A stretch of DNA of 64,000 bases, taken from assembly GCA_963811775.1 (NCBI GenBank), contig CAWESO010000019.1:288136-352135 (forward strand), given 5' to 3'. Positions 16,907-25,746 of the stretch are shown piece after piece. Position numbers and translations under genes: made by a program. Within the stretch, counting starts at the first letter, position 1, and each line of letters opens with the position of its first letter. This DNA comes from Chersky-840 sp963811775. GTDB taxonomy: Bacteria; Actinomycetota; Acidimicrobiia; Acidimicrobiales; UBA8190. The notes beneath the pieces are model-generated. The model made no database searches. It had not been told where the DNA came from and saw only the letters and a program-made list of their open reading frames with translations.

Positions 16907-17652
16907 CCCGTCGTCGTCGACGGGGTGGGTTCCCCGGCGCTCGTACCCGCCCCCGCCGCGGCGGGCGTGCGCCCGCCGGTGCCGTCGTCCTCGATGCGCC
17001 CGTCGCGCATGCGCACGATGCGGGTGGCCGCGGCGGCCACGTCGTCGTCGTGGGTCACGAGCAAGATGGCCTGGCCCCCGGTGTGCAGCCGCCGGAACAG
17101 CTCGAGCACCTCGAGGCCGCCGTCGGAGTCGAGGGCGCCGGTGGGCTCGTCGGCCAGCAGCAGCGTGGGCTTGTTGGCCAGGGCGCGGGCGATGGCCAGG
17201 CGCTGGCGCTGCCCACCCGACAGCACGCCCGGCGCGGCGGCCTGCTTGTCGGCCAGGCCCAGCATGTCGAGCAGGTCGCGCGCCCGGCTCTCGGCCTGGC
17301 GGCGCCGGGCGCCGGCGATCACGGCGGGCAGGGTCACGTTCTCGAGCACGCTCATGCCCTCGAGCAGGTTGAAGAACTGGAAGACGATGCCGATGTGCAC
17401 CCGGCGCATGCGGGCCAGCGCGTTCTCGTCCTTGTCGGCGAGGGACTCACCGGCCACGATCATCTCGCCCTCGGTCGGGGTGTCGAGGCCCGCCACCAGG
17501 TTGAGCAGCGTGGACTTGCCGCATCCCGACGGTCCCATCACCGCCACGAATTCCGTGTCGTCCATGGTGAGGTCGATGCCCCGCAGGGCCCGCACGGGCG
17601 CGCCGTCGGCCTCGTAGGTCTTGCGAACGCCCCGTGCCTCCATGACGTGCAT
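16903..17652 (-). CDS. ABC transporter ATPase (MacB/LolD type), no permease beside it
   Basis: 249 residues. Walker A GPSGCGKST, Q-loop in 'IVFQFFNLL', signature LSGGQRQRLAIARAL, Walker B LLLADEPTGALD and H in 'VTHDDD'. The TGALDS and FQ-x-x-NL features place it with the MacB/LolD/FtsE group that powers mechanotransmission by FtsX-like permeases. The C-terminal ~25 residues are Ala/Gly/Thr-rich. It begins two bases after the true stop of the cyclase gene. No FtsX-like permease lies next to it, which is unusual; the partner may be encoded elsewhere or the ATPase may act in signalling. Confidence 0.88.
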   Translation of the reverse strand: MHVMEARGVRKTYEADGAPVRALRGIDLTMDDTEFVAVMGPSGCGKSTLLNLVAGLDTPTEGEMIVAGESLADKDENALARMRRVHIGIVFQFFNLLEGMSVLENVTLPAVIAGARRRQAESRARDLLDMLGLADKQAAAPGVLSGGQRQRLAIARALANKPTLLLADEPTGALDSDGGLEVLELFRRLHTGGQAILLVTHDDDVAAAATRIVRMRDGRIEDDGTGGRTPAAAGAGTSAGEPTPSTTTG

Positions 17653-17654
17653 GG

Positions 17655-19003
17655 CTACTCCCTGTCTCGATTGTCGTGAGCTGTCGCAACCGGCGCGGTC
17701 TGCGCCGCCACCTTCCAGGCCGCCACCGGTGCCTCGCGGCCCTTGACCAGCGCGGGGGGAGCTCGGTGGCGGCAGGCGGGTCGGCCAGGGCCTGGTAGGT
17801 GGCCTCGCTGAGCACGGTCTCGCCCGGCTCGGCCCACTGCTGCAGGCGTTGGGCCAGGTTCACCGTGTCCCCGACCAACGTGTACTCGAGGCGCTCCTCC
17901 GAGCCGAGCAGCGCGGCGGCGGCGGGGCCGGTGGTGATGCCGATGCCGAGCTCGAACGGGGCGAGGCCGTCGCTGATCCACTGCCGGTTCACCCGGGCCT
18001 GCGCGGCGTGCATGGCCAGGGCGGCGTCGACGGCGCGCCCGGCGTGGTCGGGGACCGGCACCGGCGCCCCGAACACCGCCATCACCGCGTCACCGACGAA
18101 CTGCATGACCGTGCCGCTGGCGTCGAGGATGGCCCGGTTCATCTCGGCGCGGTGCACGTTCAGCTGCCCGGCCAGCGCGCTCGGGTCAGCGCGCTCGGCG
18201 ATGCTCGAGTAGCCCCGGATGTCGGACATGAGCACGCTCACGACCACGGCCTCGGTCTCGCCCAGGCCGCGGCCCTGGCGCACGAGGAGGTCGGCGACCC
18301 CTCCGGGGAGGAGCCGGCTGAGCGTCTCGCCCTGCTCCTCGCGGTTGACGATGGCGTCGTGCAGCATGCGCAGGCGCCGCAGCGAGTCGCGCCCGCCCGC
18401 GCTGGCCTGCTGGGCGATGCGCAGGAAGAGCTTCTCGACGCTGTCGGCCGCGGCCGACGCCGTGGTGCCCTGGGCCACGGCGATGGCCTTGATGGGCCGC
18501 CCCTCGGCCACGAGGCGCAGCAGCTCCTCCTCGGCGTCGCTCAGGTCGCCGGTGTCGGTGACGGGGTGCACCATCGACTCCACGATGGTGGGGTCGAGCA
18601 CCGACCCGCCCGTGGCCACGGCGCGGATGGCCCGGGCCAGCTGGTCGCCCTCGGCCACGTGGTCCTTCAGGAGGTAGGCGCACCCCGCCGCGCCCTCGTC
18701 GAGGAGGGAGATGGCGTACTCGGGGTCGTCGAACTGCGACAGGATCACGATGCCGGTGCCGGGGTGGCGCTTGCGGATCTCGTGGGAGGCCTCGATGCCC
18801 TCCTTCTGGAAGTTCGGCGGCATCCGGATGTCGGTCACGACCACCTGGGGGGCGAGCTTGCCCGCCCCGGTGACGAGCTCGTCGTAGTCCGCGGCGGTGC
18901 CCACCACCTCGAAGTCGGGCTCGAGGCCGAGCAGGGCCCGGACGCCCTCCCGCACGATCAGGTTGTCGTCGGCGAGGAACACGCTGATAGTGCCGCCGGT
19001 CAT
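17655..19003 (-). CDS. response regulator-adenylate/guanylate cyclase fusion, frameshifted
   Basis: Receiver (~1-125; 'VVVTDIRMPP', 'CAYLLKDHV'), a degenerate LuxR-like helical segment (~150-200), and a class III nucleotide cyclase (~240-430). Metal-binding Asp residues are in 'VLMSDIRGYS' and 'MQFVGDAVMAVFG'; 'YTLVGDTVNLAQRL' provides the Asn/Arg transition-state pair. As written the frame breaks at a run of six G (17754-17759, six C in the gene). Restoring a seventh gives 449 residues ending '...LVKGREAPVAAWKV...' and TAG at 17655, the normal cyclase end. Unrepaired, translation would run to 17447 and overlap the ABC gene. It heads the operon with the ATPase and kinase and probably makes cAMP in response to phosphorylation. 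Confidence 0.85.
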
Positions 19004-19102
19004 GGCCCTATTTGGCCCGGTCGCGGCGGTTGGGTCAAGGGTGCGCGCCCCCGGCCCCGGGGGGGTGCCAGCCGGTGTGTCGGGGCGGCTGCGTTCGGCA
19101 CG

Positions 19103-19150
19103 CGGTGCCGGTGCTCAGATCCGGCCCGGTGCCGGTGCTCAGATCCGGCG
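19103..19150. repeat. two copies of a 24-bp direct repeat
   Basis: Two nearly perfect adjacent 24-mers (19103-19126 and 19127-19150), each centred on GGTGCTCAGATCCGG. The second copy runs into the last codons of the FAD oxidoreductase gene. It lies downstream of that gene and upstream of the cyclase operon promoter. Function unknown. Confidence 0.75.
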
Positions 19151-20686
19151 TCGGCGCCGGTCCGAGAGCACCCGCCGGGCGCAGTTGTGCCCGGCCATGC
19201 CGTGGACCCCACCGCCGGGGTGCGTCGACGCCGAGCACAGGTAGAGGCCCTTGACCGGGGTGCCGTAACGGAACCATCCCGGCACGGGCCGGAACACGAG
19301 CTGCTGGTCGAGCGACGACGAGCCCGACCCCAGGTCACCGCCCACCAGGTTGGGGTTCTCGCGCTCGAGGTCCTCGGGGGTGCGCACCGCCGTGCCCACC
19401 ACCCGCGACCCCAGCCCCGGGGCGTGCTCCTCCAGGCGAGCCATCACGACGGCGAGGAACGGGTCCTTGGCCTTCGCCCACGACCCGTCGGCACGGGGCA
19501 CGGGAGGGACATGGGTCTCGATCCACAAGGTGTGGCCGCCGGCCGGGGCGCGGCTCGGGTCGGCCACGGTGTGCTGGCCCACGATGAGCATGGGCGTGCC
19601 CGGGACCGTGCCCCGGCGCGCCTCGTGCGCGGCCTGCGCCATGGCGTCGAGGTCGCCGGTGAGGTGCACGACCCCGGCCTCGGCCAGCCCGGGCGCGGCC
19701 CACGGGGCGGGCCCGTCGAGGGCGAGGTCGACCTTGAACACGCCGGTGCCGTAGCGGAACCGGCGCAACCCGGCCAGAAAGCGCGCCGGCACCAGGTCGC
19801 CGCCCACGAGGCCGTGGAACAGCGCGCCCGGGCCGGTGTCGGCGAGCACGGCCCGACGGACGCGCACCTGCCCGCCGTCCGCGGTCTCGACCCCGGTCAC
19901 GCGGTTGGCCTCCACCACCACGCGTGTGACCTCGGCGCCGGTGCGCACCACCCCGCCGGCGTCGGTGACCGCACCCTCGAGGGCCGCGGCGAGCCGCCGG
20001 GCCCCGCCCACGGGCACGGGCATCCCGAGCTGCTGGGCCGCCAGGGCCAGGATGACAGCGGCGGGGGCGCTGCCGGGATGGTCGACCGGCACATCGGCGT
20101 GCGACGCGCCTGCGGCCAGCAGCGCCTGCGCGGCGGGGTCGGCGAAGCGCTCCCGGCACAGCACCTCGAGTGGGCCCACGAGGAGCTGGGTCGTGTCGAA
20201 GAGGCCCTCGCGCCGGGCGCGGCGTGCGAAGGCGAGTCCGGGCCGCGGCGCGCCCACGGGGCGCAGCATCTGGTCCAGGAAGGCCCGCCCCACGTCGCGC
20301 CACCACCGGACCATCTCGAGCCAGGCCGCCCCGTCGGCCGACGCCCGCCTCGAGAGCTCCCGGGCCGTGTCCTGCGGGTCGCGGCAGATGCGCGCCGTGG
20401 ACCCGGGCGACACCGCCGCGGCCGCGGGGACCGCGAAGTGCGCCCACTCGACGGCGCGGTCGAGGCCGAGCTCGGCCAGCACCGGCGAGCAGTGCAGCAG
20501 CCCGTAGAAGGCGGAGTACGTGTCGTGCACGTAGCCGGGGACGGTGAGCTCGCCGCTGTGCACGGCCCCGCCCGCCACCGCGGCGCGCTCGAGCACGGTG
20601 ACGCTCCAACCCCCCCGGGCCAGCAGCGCCGCGGCCACCAGTCCGTTGGGCCCCGACCCGATCACGACCGCGTCGACGTCGTCCAT
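19139..20686 (-). CDS. FAD-dependent phytoene-desaturase-like oxidoreductase
   Basis: 515 residues. The N-terminal dinucleotide fold shows VIGSGPNGLVAAALLARGG and the FAD-ribose acid at 'VTVLERAAVAGGA'. The C-terminal 'GLYLCSASTHPGGGVHGMAGHNCARRVL' is the typical second FAD contact of the CrtI/PYROXD2 group. It therefore belongs to the amine-oxidase/phytoene desaturase superfamily. There are no other carotenoid genes in the window, so a PYROXD2-like role on another hydrophobic substrate is as likely as carotenoid desaturation. Length is normal, with no signal peptide. Confidence 0.85.
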   Translation of the reverse strand: MDDVDAVVIGSGPNGLVAAALLARGGWSVTVLERAAVAGGAVHSGELTVPGYVHDTYSAFYGLLHCSPVLAELGLDRAVEWAHFAVPAAAAVSPGSTARICRDPQDTARELSRRASADGAAWLEMVRWWRDVGRAFLDQMLRPVGAPRPGLAFARRARREGLFDTTQLLVGPLEVLCRERFADPAAQALLAAGASHADVPVDHPGSAPAAVILALAAQQLGMPVPVGGARRLAAALEGAVTDAGGVVRTGAEVTRVVVEANRVTGVETADGGQVRVRRAVLADTGPGALFHGLVGGDLVPARFLAGLRRFRYGTGVFKVDLALDGPAPWAAPGLAEAGVVHLTGDLDAMAQAAHEARRGTVPGTPMLIVGQHTVADPSRAPAGGHTLWIETHVPPVPRADGSWAKAKDPFLAVVMARLEEHAPGLGSRVVGTAVRTPEDLERENPNLVGGDLGSGSSSLDQQLVFRPVPGWFRYGTPVKGLYLCSASTHPGGGVHGMAGHNCARRVLSDRRRRRI

Positions 20687-20731
20687 GGCGGCCTGCCTAG
20701 GCGCGCCGTCGAGGCGCGGGCAATTCCACCC

Positions 20732-21733
20732 TCACCCGGAGCTTTGGTCCTCCCGCCGGTGCCCACTGCTGAGCTGCGCCAGGGCGTCGCGGTCGACGAC
20801 ATCGGCCGAGGCCACGGCGAGCTTGCACGCCGTGACGGCCCGGATGGTCGACGTGCGGTGGCCGCCCTCGAGCACGGCCCGCTCACCGTGCATCGACCCC
20901 GGCCCGTACTCGGCCAGGCGCTCGCCGTCGACCTCGATGCGCACCACCCCGTCGAGCACCAGGTAGAGGTCGTCCTCGGCCGCGCCCTGCGCGGTGATGA
21001 CCGTGCCGGCCTTGAACGTCTTCACCTTGGGCTTGGCCCCGCCCTGCATGAGGGTGAGCGACAACTGCCGCTCGAGGGCCGTCTCCACCTCGGTGGTGAG
21101 CGCCTGGGAGTCGCGGTCGCCCCACGGGCTGTGCTTGCCGAAGGCGCGCCGGTACCAGTTCGAGAAGTCGATCATCCCGGACTTGAGGGCGAGCTTGTTG
21201 TCACCGTCGTAGACCCAGTGCCGGGGGAAGCTGCTGGCGCCGGTGAGCGCGAACGACGACGACCCGTCGGCGCGCAGCGTCAGGGCGAGCGTGGTCCAGG
21301 CCAGGGGGGCGGAGAACTGGACGTAGGGGGCGCGCCGCACCCGCCGGGGGGCGGGGACGCCGGTGCGGCCGCCCGCGGTCTGGAAGAACGTCACCTCGTG
21401 CGCGCCGACCTCGGGCTCGGGCCGCAGGTCGGGGAGGGCGATGGCCTCGAAGGCGACCTGCTTCTTGCCCAGCTGCAGGAGCGTCGAGCAGATGAGCCCG
21501 CCCCCGCCCTGACCGTGGCCGACGATGACCCCGTCCTCCACGTCGACCCACGCTGTGAGGCGGCTGGCGAAACGGAACCGCCCGTCGCGCTGGAGCGCGT
21601 CGATGTCCTCGATGACGTCGGGGGGCGGCGGGTCGTAGTGGGCCACCCCGGTCTCGAAGGGCATCTTGGTCATGCCCCCGATGGCCTCGGAGGGGATCCA
21701 GGACAACGATGTGACAGAGGACTCGATACGCAT
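20732..21733 (-). CDS. cyclic-nucleotide-binding protein with unknown N-terminal domain
   Basis: 333 residues, with GGGGAGGCACC before the ATG. Residues ~235-320 form a cNMP-binding beta-barrel: 'FKAGTVITAQGAAEDDLYLVLDGVVRIEV', then 'YGPGSMHGERAVLEGGHRTSTIRAVT'. The GERA-x(4-7)-R-T-S element is the phosphate-binding cassette and its Arg is present, so cAMP or cGMP binding is plausible. There is no helix-turn-helix, so it is not a CRP-type regulator. The N-terminal ~230 residues (starting 'MRIESSVTSLSWIPSEAI') do not match any domain I can name. It may be an enzyme or structural domain gated by cAMP, with the receiver-cyclase 2 kb away as a possible source. Confidence 0.8.
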   Translation of the reverse strand: MRIESSVTSLSWIPSEAIGGMTKMPFETGVAHYDPPPPDVIEDIDALQRDGRFRFASRLTAWVDVEDGVIVGHGQGGGGLICSTLLQLGKKQVAFEAIALPDLRPEPEVGAHEVTFFQTAGGRTGVPAPRRVRRAPYVQFSAPLAWTTLALTLRADGSSSFALTGASSFPRHWVYDGDNKLALKSGMIDFSNWYRRAFGKHSPWGDRDSQALTTEVETALERQLSLTLMQGGAKPKVKTFKAGTVITAQGAAEDDLYLVLDGVVRIEVDGERLAEYGPGSMHGERAVLEGGHRTSTIRAVTACKLAVASADVVDRDALAQLSSGHRREDQSSG

Positions 21734-21854
21734 GGTGCCTCCCCGTGTGGGCTCGCACCTCGAACCGTACCGAGCGCGGCCGCCGGACCCAAGGGTGAGG
21801 GCTGGTGTCGGGTGGGTGGGGGTGGCATCCCCCCGGGATGGCCAGGTGCAGGGT

Positions 21855-21919
21855 GGCGAGGGTGGGGGTGGCGAGGGTCGGGGTGGCGAGGGTCGGGGTG
21901 GCGAGGGTCGGGGTGGCGG
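21855..21919. repeat. 15-bp tandem repeat, four to five copies
   Basis: GGGTGGCGAGGGTCG-type units repeat four to five times immediately downstream of the P450 gene, in the gap before the cNMP-binding gene's upstream region. No coding function; likely slippage-generated. Confidence 0.8.
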
Positions 21920-21921
21920 GC

Positions 21922-23118
21922 TCAGGCCACGAAGCGGAGGTCGGCCCGTCGGACGCCGGTGACCACCGACGACGGGCTGCGCTCGACCTCTCCCGCCTGT
22001 GTCAGGTCCGAGAACCGCGCCAGCAGCTCCTCGAGCACGACCCGGCCCTCGAGGCGGGCCAGGGCCGCGCCGAGGCAGAAGTGGTTGCCCTGCCCGAAGG
22101 CCAGATGAGGGTTGGGGTCGCGCCCCACGTCGAAGGTCGACGCGCTCGGCCCGAAGACGTCCTCGTCGCGATTCGCCGACGCGAACAGCATGAGCAGCGG
22201 CTCGCCGGCGGCGACCGCGACCCCCCCGACCTCGGTGTCGCGGGTGGCGGTGCGCATGAACGACACCACGGGCGACGACCACCGCAGCATCTCCTCCACC
22301 GCGCCGGGGACGAGCGTGCGGTCGGCCCGCACCCGGGCCCACTGCCCGGGATGGTCGGCGAAGCCGAGCAGACCCGAACTGATGAGGTCGCGGGTGGTCT
22401 CGTTCCCGGCCACGAGGAGCTGCACGAGGAACATAGCGAGCTCGTCGTCGCTCAGACGCTCCCCGTCCACGTCGACCTGGGCCAGAAGGGTCAGCACGTC
22501 GTCGCGGGGATGGGCCCGGCGGTCCTTGGCCGCGCCCACCAGGTACCCGATCATCTCGGCCATCAAGGCGTTGCGCCGTTCCTCGGGCCAGTCGGTGGCA
22601 CCGGGGATGACGGCCTCGGACCACTCGTAGCACCGTTCCCATTCGTCGTCGGGCACGCCGAGGATGTTGCTGATGACCTGGAGCGGAAGAGGCACGCTCA
22701 GGACGCGCACCACGTCCACGGCATCCCCGCTGGCGATGCGCTCCACCAGCGCCGCGGTGCGGGCCCGGACCAAGGGCTCGAGGGCGCGCACCACCGTGGG
22801 CTTGAACGCCGGCTGCACCAGCCGCCGGTACCGGGTGTGCACCGGGGGATCGGCGTGCATCATCGTCGGCGGGGTGGTGTAGGTCGTCCCGATCTCCTCG
22901 ACCAGGATCCCGCGACCGGCGCAGAAGGTGGCGTGGTCGCTCTCGATCGCCGACACCGCGGCGTGCGTGGCGACGGCCCAGAACCCCCGCTCTTCGTTCC
23001 ACGCCATGGGCGCCTCGGCGCGGAGGCGGGCGTAAAGGGGCTGGGGGTCGGTGCGGTAGAGCTCGGGATCGGTCAGCCGCGCCGCGAGCGCTGTCCCCGG
23101 GCGCGTCCTGTCCGACAC
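21922..23118 (-). CDS. cytochrome P450
   Basis: About 398 residues using GTG 23118, which has AGGG at a normal distance; GTG 23127 is also possible. Heme monooxygenase. I-helix 'LLVAGNETTRDL' with the oxygen-activating Thr, K-helix 'EEMLR' (E-x-x-R), and heme loop 'HLAFGQGNHFCLGAALAR' with the proximal Cys. 'MMHADPPVHTRYRRLVQPAF' is typical of bacterial class I P450s. The substrate cannot be read; close neighbours act on lipids or steroids. No redox partner adjoins it, but a ferredoxin accompanies the second P450 at 36143. The IS110 element sits just upstream. Confidence 0.9.
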   Translation of the reverse strand: MSDRTRPGTALAARLTDPELYRTDPQPLYARLRAEAPMAWNEERGFWAVATHAAVSAIESDHATFCAGRGILVEEIGTTYTTPPTMMHADPPVHTRYRRLVQPAFKPTVVRALEPLVRARTAALVERIASGDAVDVVRVLSVPLPLQVISNILGVPDDEWERCYEWSEAVIPGATDWPEERRNALMAEMIGYLVGAAKDRRAHPRDDVLTLLAQVDVDGERLSDDELAMFLVQLLVAGNETTRDLISSGLLGFADHPGQWARVRADRTLVPGAVEEMLRWSSPVVSFMRTATRDTEVGGVAVAAGEPLLMLFASANRDEDVFGPSASTFDVGRDPNPHLAFGQGNHFCLGAALARLEGRVVLEELLARFSDLTQAGEVERSPSSVVTGVRRADLRFVA

Positions 23119-23224
23119 GCTTGACACCCTAGCCAGGCCCGACGGCACCCGAGCCGGGGCGAGCGAGCCCTGGGATGTGATGCCCAAGTCCCGAGTGGGA
23201 CGATGGCGCGCTGAACGAGGGGTC

Positions 23225-24696
23225 TGGCGGTGACGCTGGAATTGTGGGGAGCGTCTGGTTCCTATGCAGCCTTGGTTTCGATGGTGACTGCGAACCCGAG
23301 GGCCTCGATCCGCCGCTGGAGCCGCTTCGCCTCACGTGCGGGATCGTTCCTGCGTTCGTAGTAGTCGCCACCAGGGTCGACGTAGAGGGCGCCGTTGGTG
23401 AGCAGGTGCCACGCCACCGCCAGGATGGAATTGGCGACCGCGACGGTGGCCTTGTTGGGACCGCGCCGGCGGGCGATCCGTGCGTACTGGGCCGAGAGGT
23501 AGCTGCCCTTGGTCCTCGCCGCCGCCTTCGCTGCTTCGATGAGGCAGCGCCGCAGCCACGGGGCGCCCTGTCGGGTGCCGGCCGGCCGGTGCTTGCCGGC
23601 TGATTCGTGGCTGGCGGGTGCCACCCCGGCCCACGCACACAGATGCCCGGCTGTCGGGAACCGGGACATGTCCGCCCCCATTTCGGCGATCATCACCTCA
23701 GCCGTGGTCCTCGACACCCCGGTGATCGAGCTCAAGATGGTGATCGCCGCCTCGAAAGGGACCAGGCGTCGAGCGATCTCGGCGCTCAGCGAGGCGATGG
23801 AGCCGTCGAGGTGGTCGATGTGGTCGATGATCTCTCGGCACAAGAAGGCGTGGTGGTCCCCGAAGTGACCGCTGAAGGCCTCCTCGAGTTGGGGGATCTT
23901 GGCCCGCAGCACCGACTTGGCCATCTGGGCCAGCACCTTGGGGTCGCGCTCGCCGGCGATCATGGCCCCGATCATCGCCCTCGAGGACTTGAGCCACACC
24001 GACGATGCCACCGACGTCAGCTTGATGCCGGCGTCTTGGAGGGTCTTCTCCAGCCGCTGGATCTCCTTGACCCGGGCGTCGACTTGGGTCTTTCGGTAGC
24101 GGGTGAGCTCGCGGACCTCCCTGATCTCTGGGGGCGGGACGAAGGAGGGCCGCACCATCCCGTGCGCGGCCACGTCGGACAGCCACTCGGCGTCGGACAC
24201 GTCGCTCTTGCGCCCCGGGACGTTCTTCACATGCGCCGCGTTGCAAAGCCACAGTTCGTCGAAGAGCCCCTCGAGTGAGTAGTAGACGGGTCGCCAGTAG
24301 ACGCCGGTCGCCTCCATGGCGACGGTCTCCACCGCTGCGTCACCGAGCCATGCGGCCAGTTCAGCGAGACCCTTCGCCGTCGTCTGAAACGACGCCTTGG
24401 CCACCGTGACCGATCTGTCCGGCTCGACGATGCGGGTGCAGGCCACCACGGTGTCCCGATGGACATCGAGGCCCGCCACCTTGTCTCTGATCCTCTTCAC
24501 GGCACCTCCTCGCTGGTTGGGAGCTACCGGGGAGGGACGGAGTCGAAGCGGAATCTGGGATTCGTGCACGTAGCGACAATCGAAAGGTCCCCCGGGTCCC
24601 CGCACCAAACTCAGGACGTGCTCTTGGCAACAAGGGCTCTCGGTGACCACACCCAGCAGCGGTCGCCAGCATCTCATTGCTCGTTGGTGACCGCCA
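23225..24696 (-). mobile_element. IS110-family insertion sequence
   Basis: An intact IS110 transposase gene with ~200 bp of non-coding DNA upstream (24501-24700) and a short tail downstream. A 7-bp sequence TGGCGGT at 23225-23231 is found inverted (ACCGCCA) at 24690-24696 and may mark subterminal repeats, so the ends given are approximate. IS110 elements make no target duplication. The long upstream non-coding part is where the bridge RNA of this family is encoded in the best-studied members. Confidence 0.65.
23262..24500 (-). CDS. IS110-family transposase (bridge-RNA-guided recombinase)
   Basis: 412 residues from GTG 24500, preceded by AGGAGGTGCC. N-terminal RuvC-like DEDD domain: D12 in AGLDVHRD, E63 in AMEATGVYW, D100 and D103 in KSDVSDAEW. 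C-terminal Transposase_20 domain with 'ITGVSRTTAEVMIAEMG' and the Ser of 'PASHESAGKHRPAG', the likely nucleophile. All catalytic residues are present and the frame is open, so the element may still move. It lies between the P450 and crotonase genes without obviously breaking either. Confidence 0.93.
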   Translation of the reverse strand: MKRIRDKVAGLDVHRDTVVACTRIVEPDRSVTVAKASFQTTAKGLAELAAWLGDAAVETVAMEATGVYWRPVYYSLEGLFDELWLCNAAHVKNVPGRKSDVSDAEWLSDVAAHGMVRPSFVPPPEIREVRELTRYRKTQVDARVKEIQRLEKTLQDAGIKLTSVASSVWLKSSRAMIGAMIAGERDPKVLAQMAKSVLRAKIPQLEEAFSGHFGDHHAFLCREIIDHIDHLDGSIASLSAEIARRLVPFEAAITILSSITGVSRTTAEVMIAEMGADMSRFPTAGHLCAWAGVAPASHESAGKHRPAGTRQGAPWLRRCLIEAAKAAARTKGSYLSAQYARIARRRGPNKATVAVANSILAVAWHLLTNGALYVDPGGDYYERRNDPAREAKRLQRRIEALGFAVTIETKAA

Positions 24697-24710
24697 CCGT
24701 CATATGGAAC

Positions 24711-25583
24711 TCAGGCCGGGTCGACCGGACCCCCGGTGGGGCCCCGGTGCGCGACGGGGTCGGCGAACGTCGGCGGTCGGCGTTCGCGCATGGCGGCCAC
24801 CCCTTCGGCGAAGTCCCCACCGCCCATCATGTGCCGCAGCCGGTCATCGGCGTCGCGTGCCGACGCGGCGGCGTCGCGATGGAGATCGGTGTAGAGCTGG
24901 AGCTTGGTGGCGGCGAGCGACGCCGGCGACACCTCCGTGGCCAGCGCCCGGGCGTAGTCGCCCACCACGGCCGGCAGCTCGGGGGCGGGCACGACGCGGT
25001 TGACGAGGCCGATCTCGGCCGCCTCTTCGGCGAGCACGACCCGGCTCGACAGCAGCACGTCCGCGGCCCGGGTGATCCCGATGAGCCGGGGCAGGAGCCA
25101 GGACAGGCCGAACTCGGCGGGAAGCCCGAGGCGGCCATGGGCGGTGGTGAGCTTGGCCCCCGCGGCGGCGAAGCGCAGATCGCAGTAGCAGGCCAGGGCG
25201 AACCCGACGCCGGCCGCCGGTCCGTTCACGGCCGCGATGATGGGTTTGGGGATGCCGAAGTGGTAAGCGAACTCGGCGTCGAATTCGGGCCGCACCCCGT
25301 AGCCCGGGCTCTCGAGGTCCGGCCCGGTGCCGGGGTCGTACGCCCCCCGCTCCACGTGACCTTCGAGGGCCCTCGTGTCGGCGCCGGCGCAGAAGCCCCG
25401 TCCCGCCCCGGTCACGACGATGACCCGCACGCTGCCGTCGGCCGCGGCCCGGGCCAGCAGCGACCGGTACTCGGTGTTCATCCGCCCCGTCCAGGCGTTG
25501 AGGCGCTCGGGGCGGTCGAGGGTGATGGTGGCGACGACGTCGGCCACCGCGTAGCGAGTGACCTTCAGGTCGCCGAGCTCCAC
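24711..25583 (-). CDS. enoyl-CoA hydratase/isomerase family protein
   Basis: 290 residues from GTG. Crotonase fold acting on acyl-CoA thioesters. Oxyanion-hole segments: 'GAGRGFCAGADTRALEG' and 'AVNGPAAGVGFALACYCDLR'. At the first catalytic position after the second segment, 'FGLSWLLPRLIG' carries Glu-Phe-Gly, close to the Glu-x-Gly of hydratases, so hydratase activity is possible. An insertion of ~20 residues (HVERGAYDPGTGPDLESPG) follows the first oxyanion loop. Possible partner of the acyl-CoA dehydrogenase at 11.2 kb, though not in one operon. Confidence 0.87.
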   Translation of the reverse strand: MELGDLKVTRYAVADVVATITLDRPERLNAWTGRMNTEYRSLLARAAADGSVRVIVVTGAGRGFCAGADTRALEGHVERGAYDPGTGPDLESPGYGVRPEFDAEFAYHFGIPKPIIAAVNGPAAGVGFALACYCDLRFAAAGAKLTTAHGRLGLPAEFGLSWLLPRLIGITRAADVLLSSRVVLAEEAAEIGLVNRVVPAPELPAVVGDYARALATEVSPASLAATKLQLYTDLHRDAAASARDADDRLRHMMGGGDFAEGVAAMRERRPPTFADPVAHRGPTGGPVDPA

Positions 25584-25746
25584 GGCATCGTCCTCTCTGC
25601 TCGTCTCGTGGCCGGCGGACCCGCTCCGTCGGGGCGGGTCAGCCTGGCCCGGCTTGCCCGGCTCTGGGTGCCCGGCTCTGGGTGCCCGGTCCTGTTGTTC
25701 AGCCCTCAGTTCGGGCCTGTTGTTCGCCTATTGGCCGGCAAAGTGC

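Noticed and set aside
20732..21733. Family 2 encapsulin shell protein (these also carry cNMP-binding domains)
   Set aside because: The cNMP-binding domain is at the C-terminus rather than inserted, and the N-terminal part does not show the shell-protein pattern or a cargo gene alongside.
17849..22108. A 1419-codon open frame on the plus strand
   Set aside because: It runs antisense through four well-supported genes with clear motifs. Long open shadow frames are normal at this GC content.
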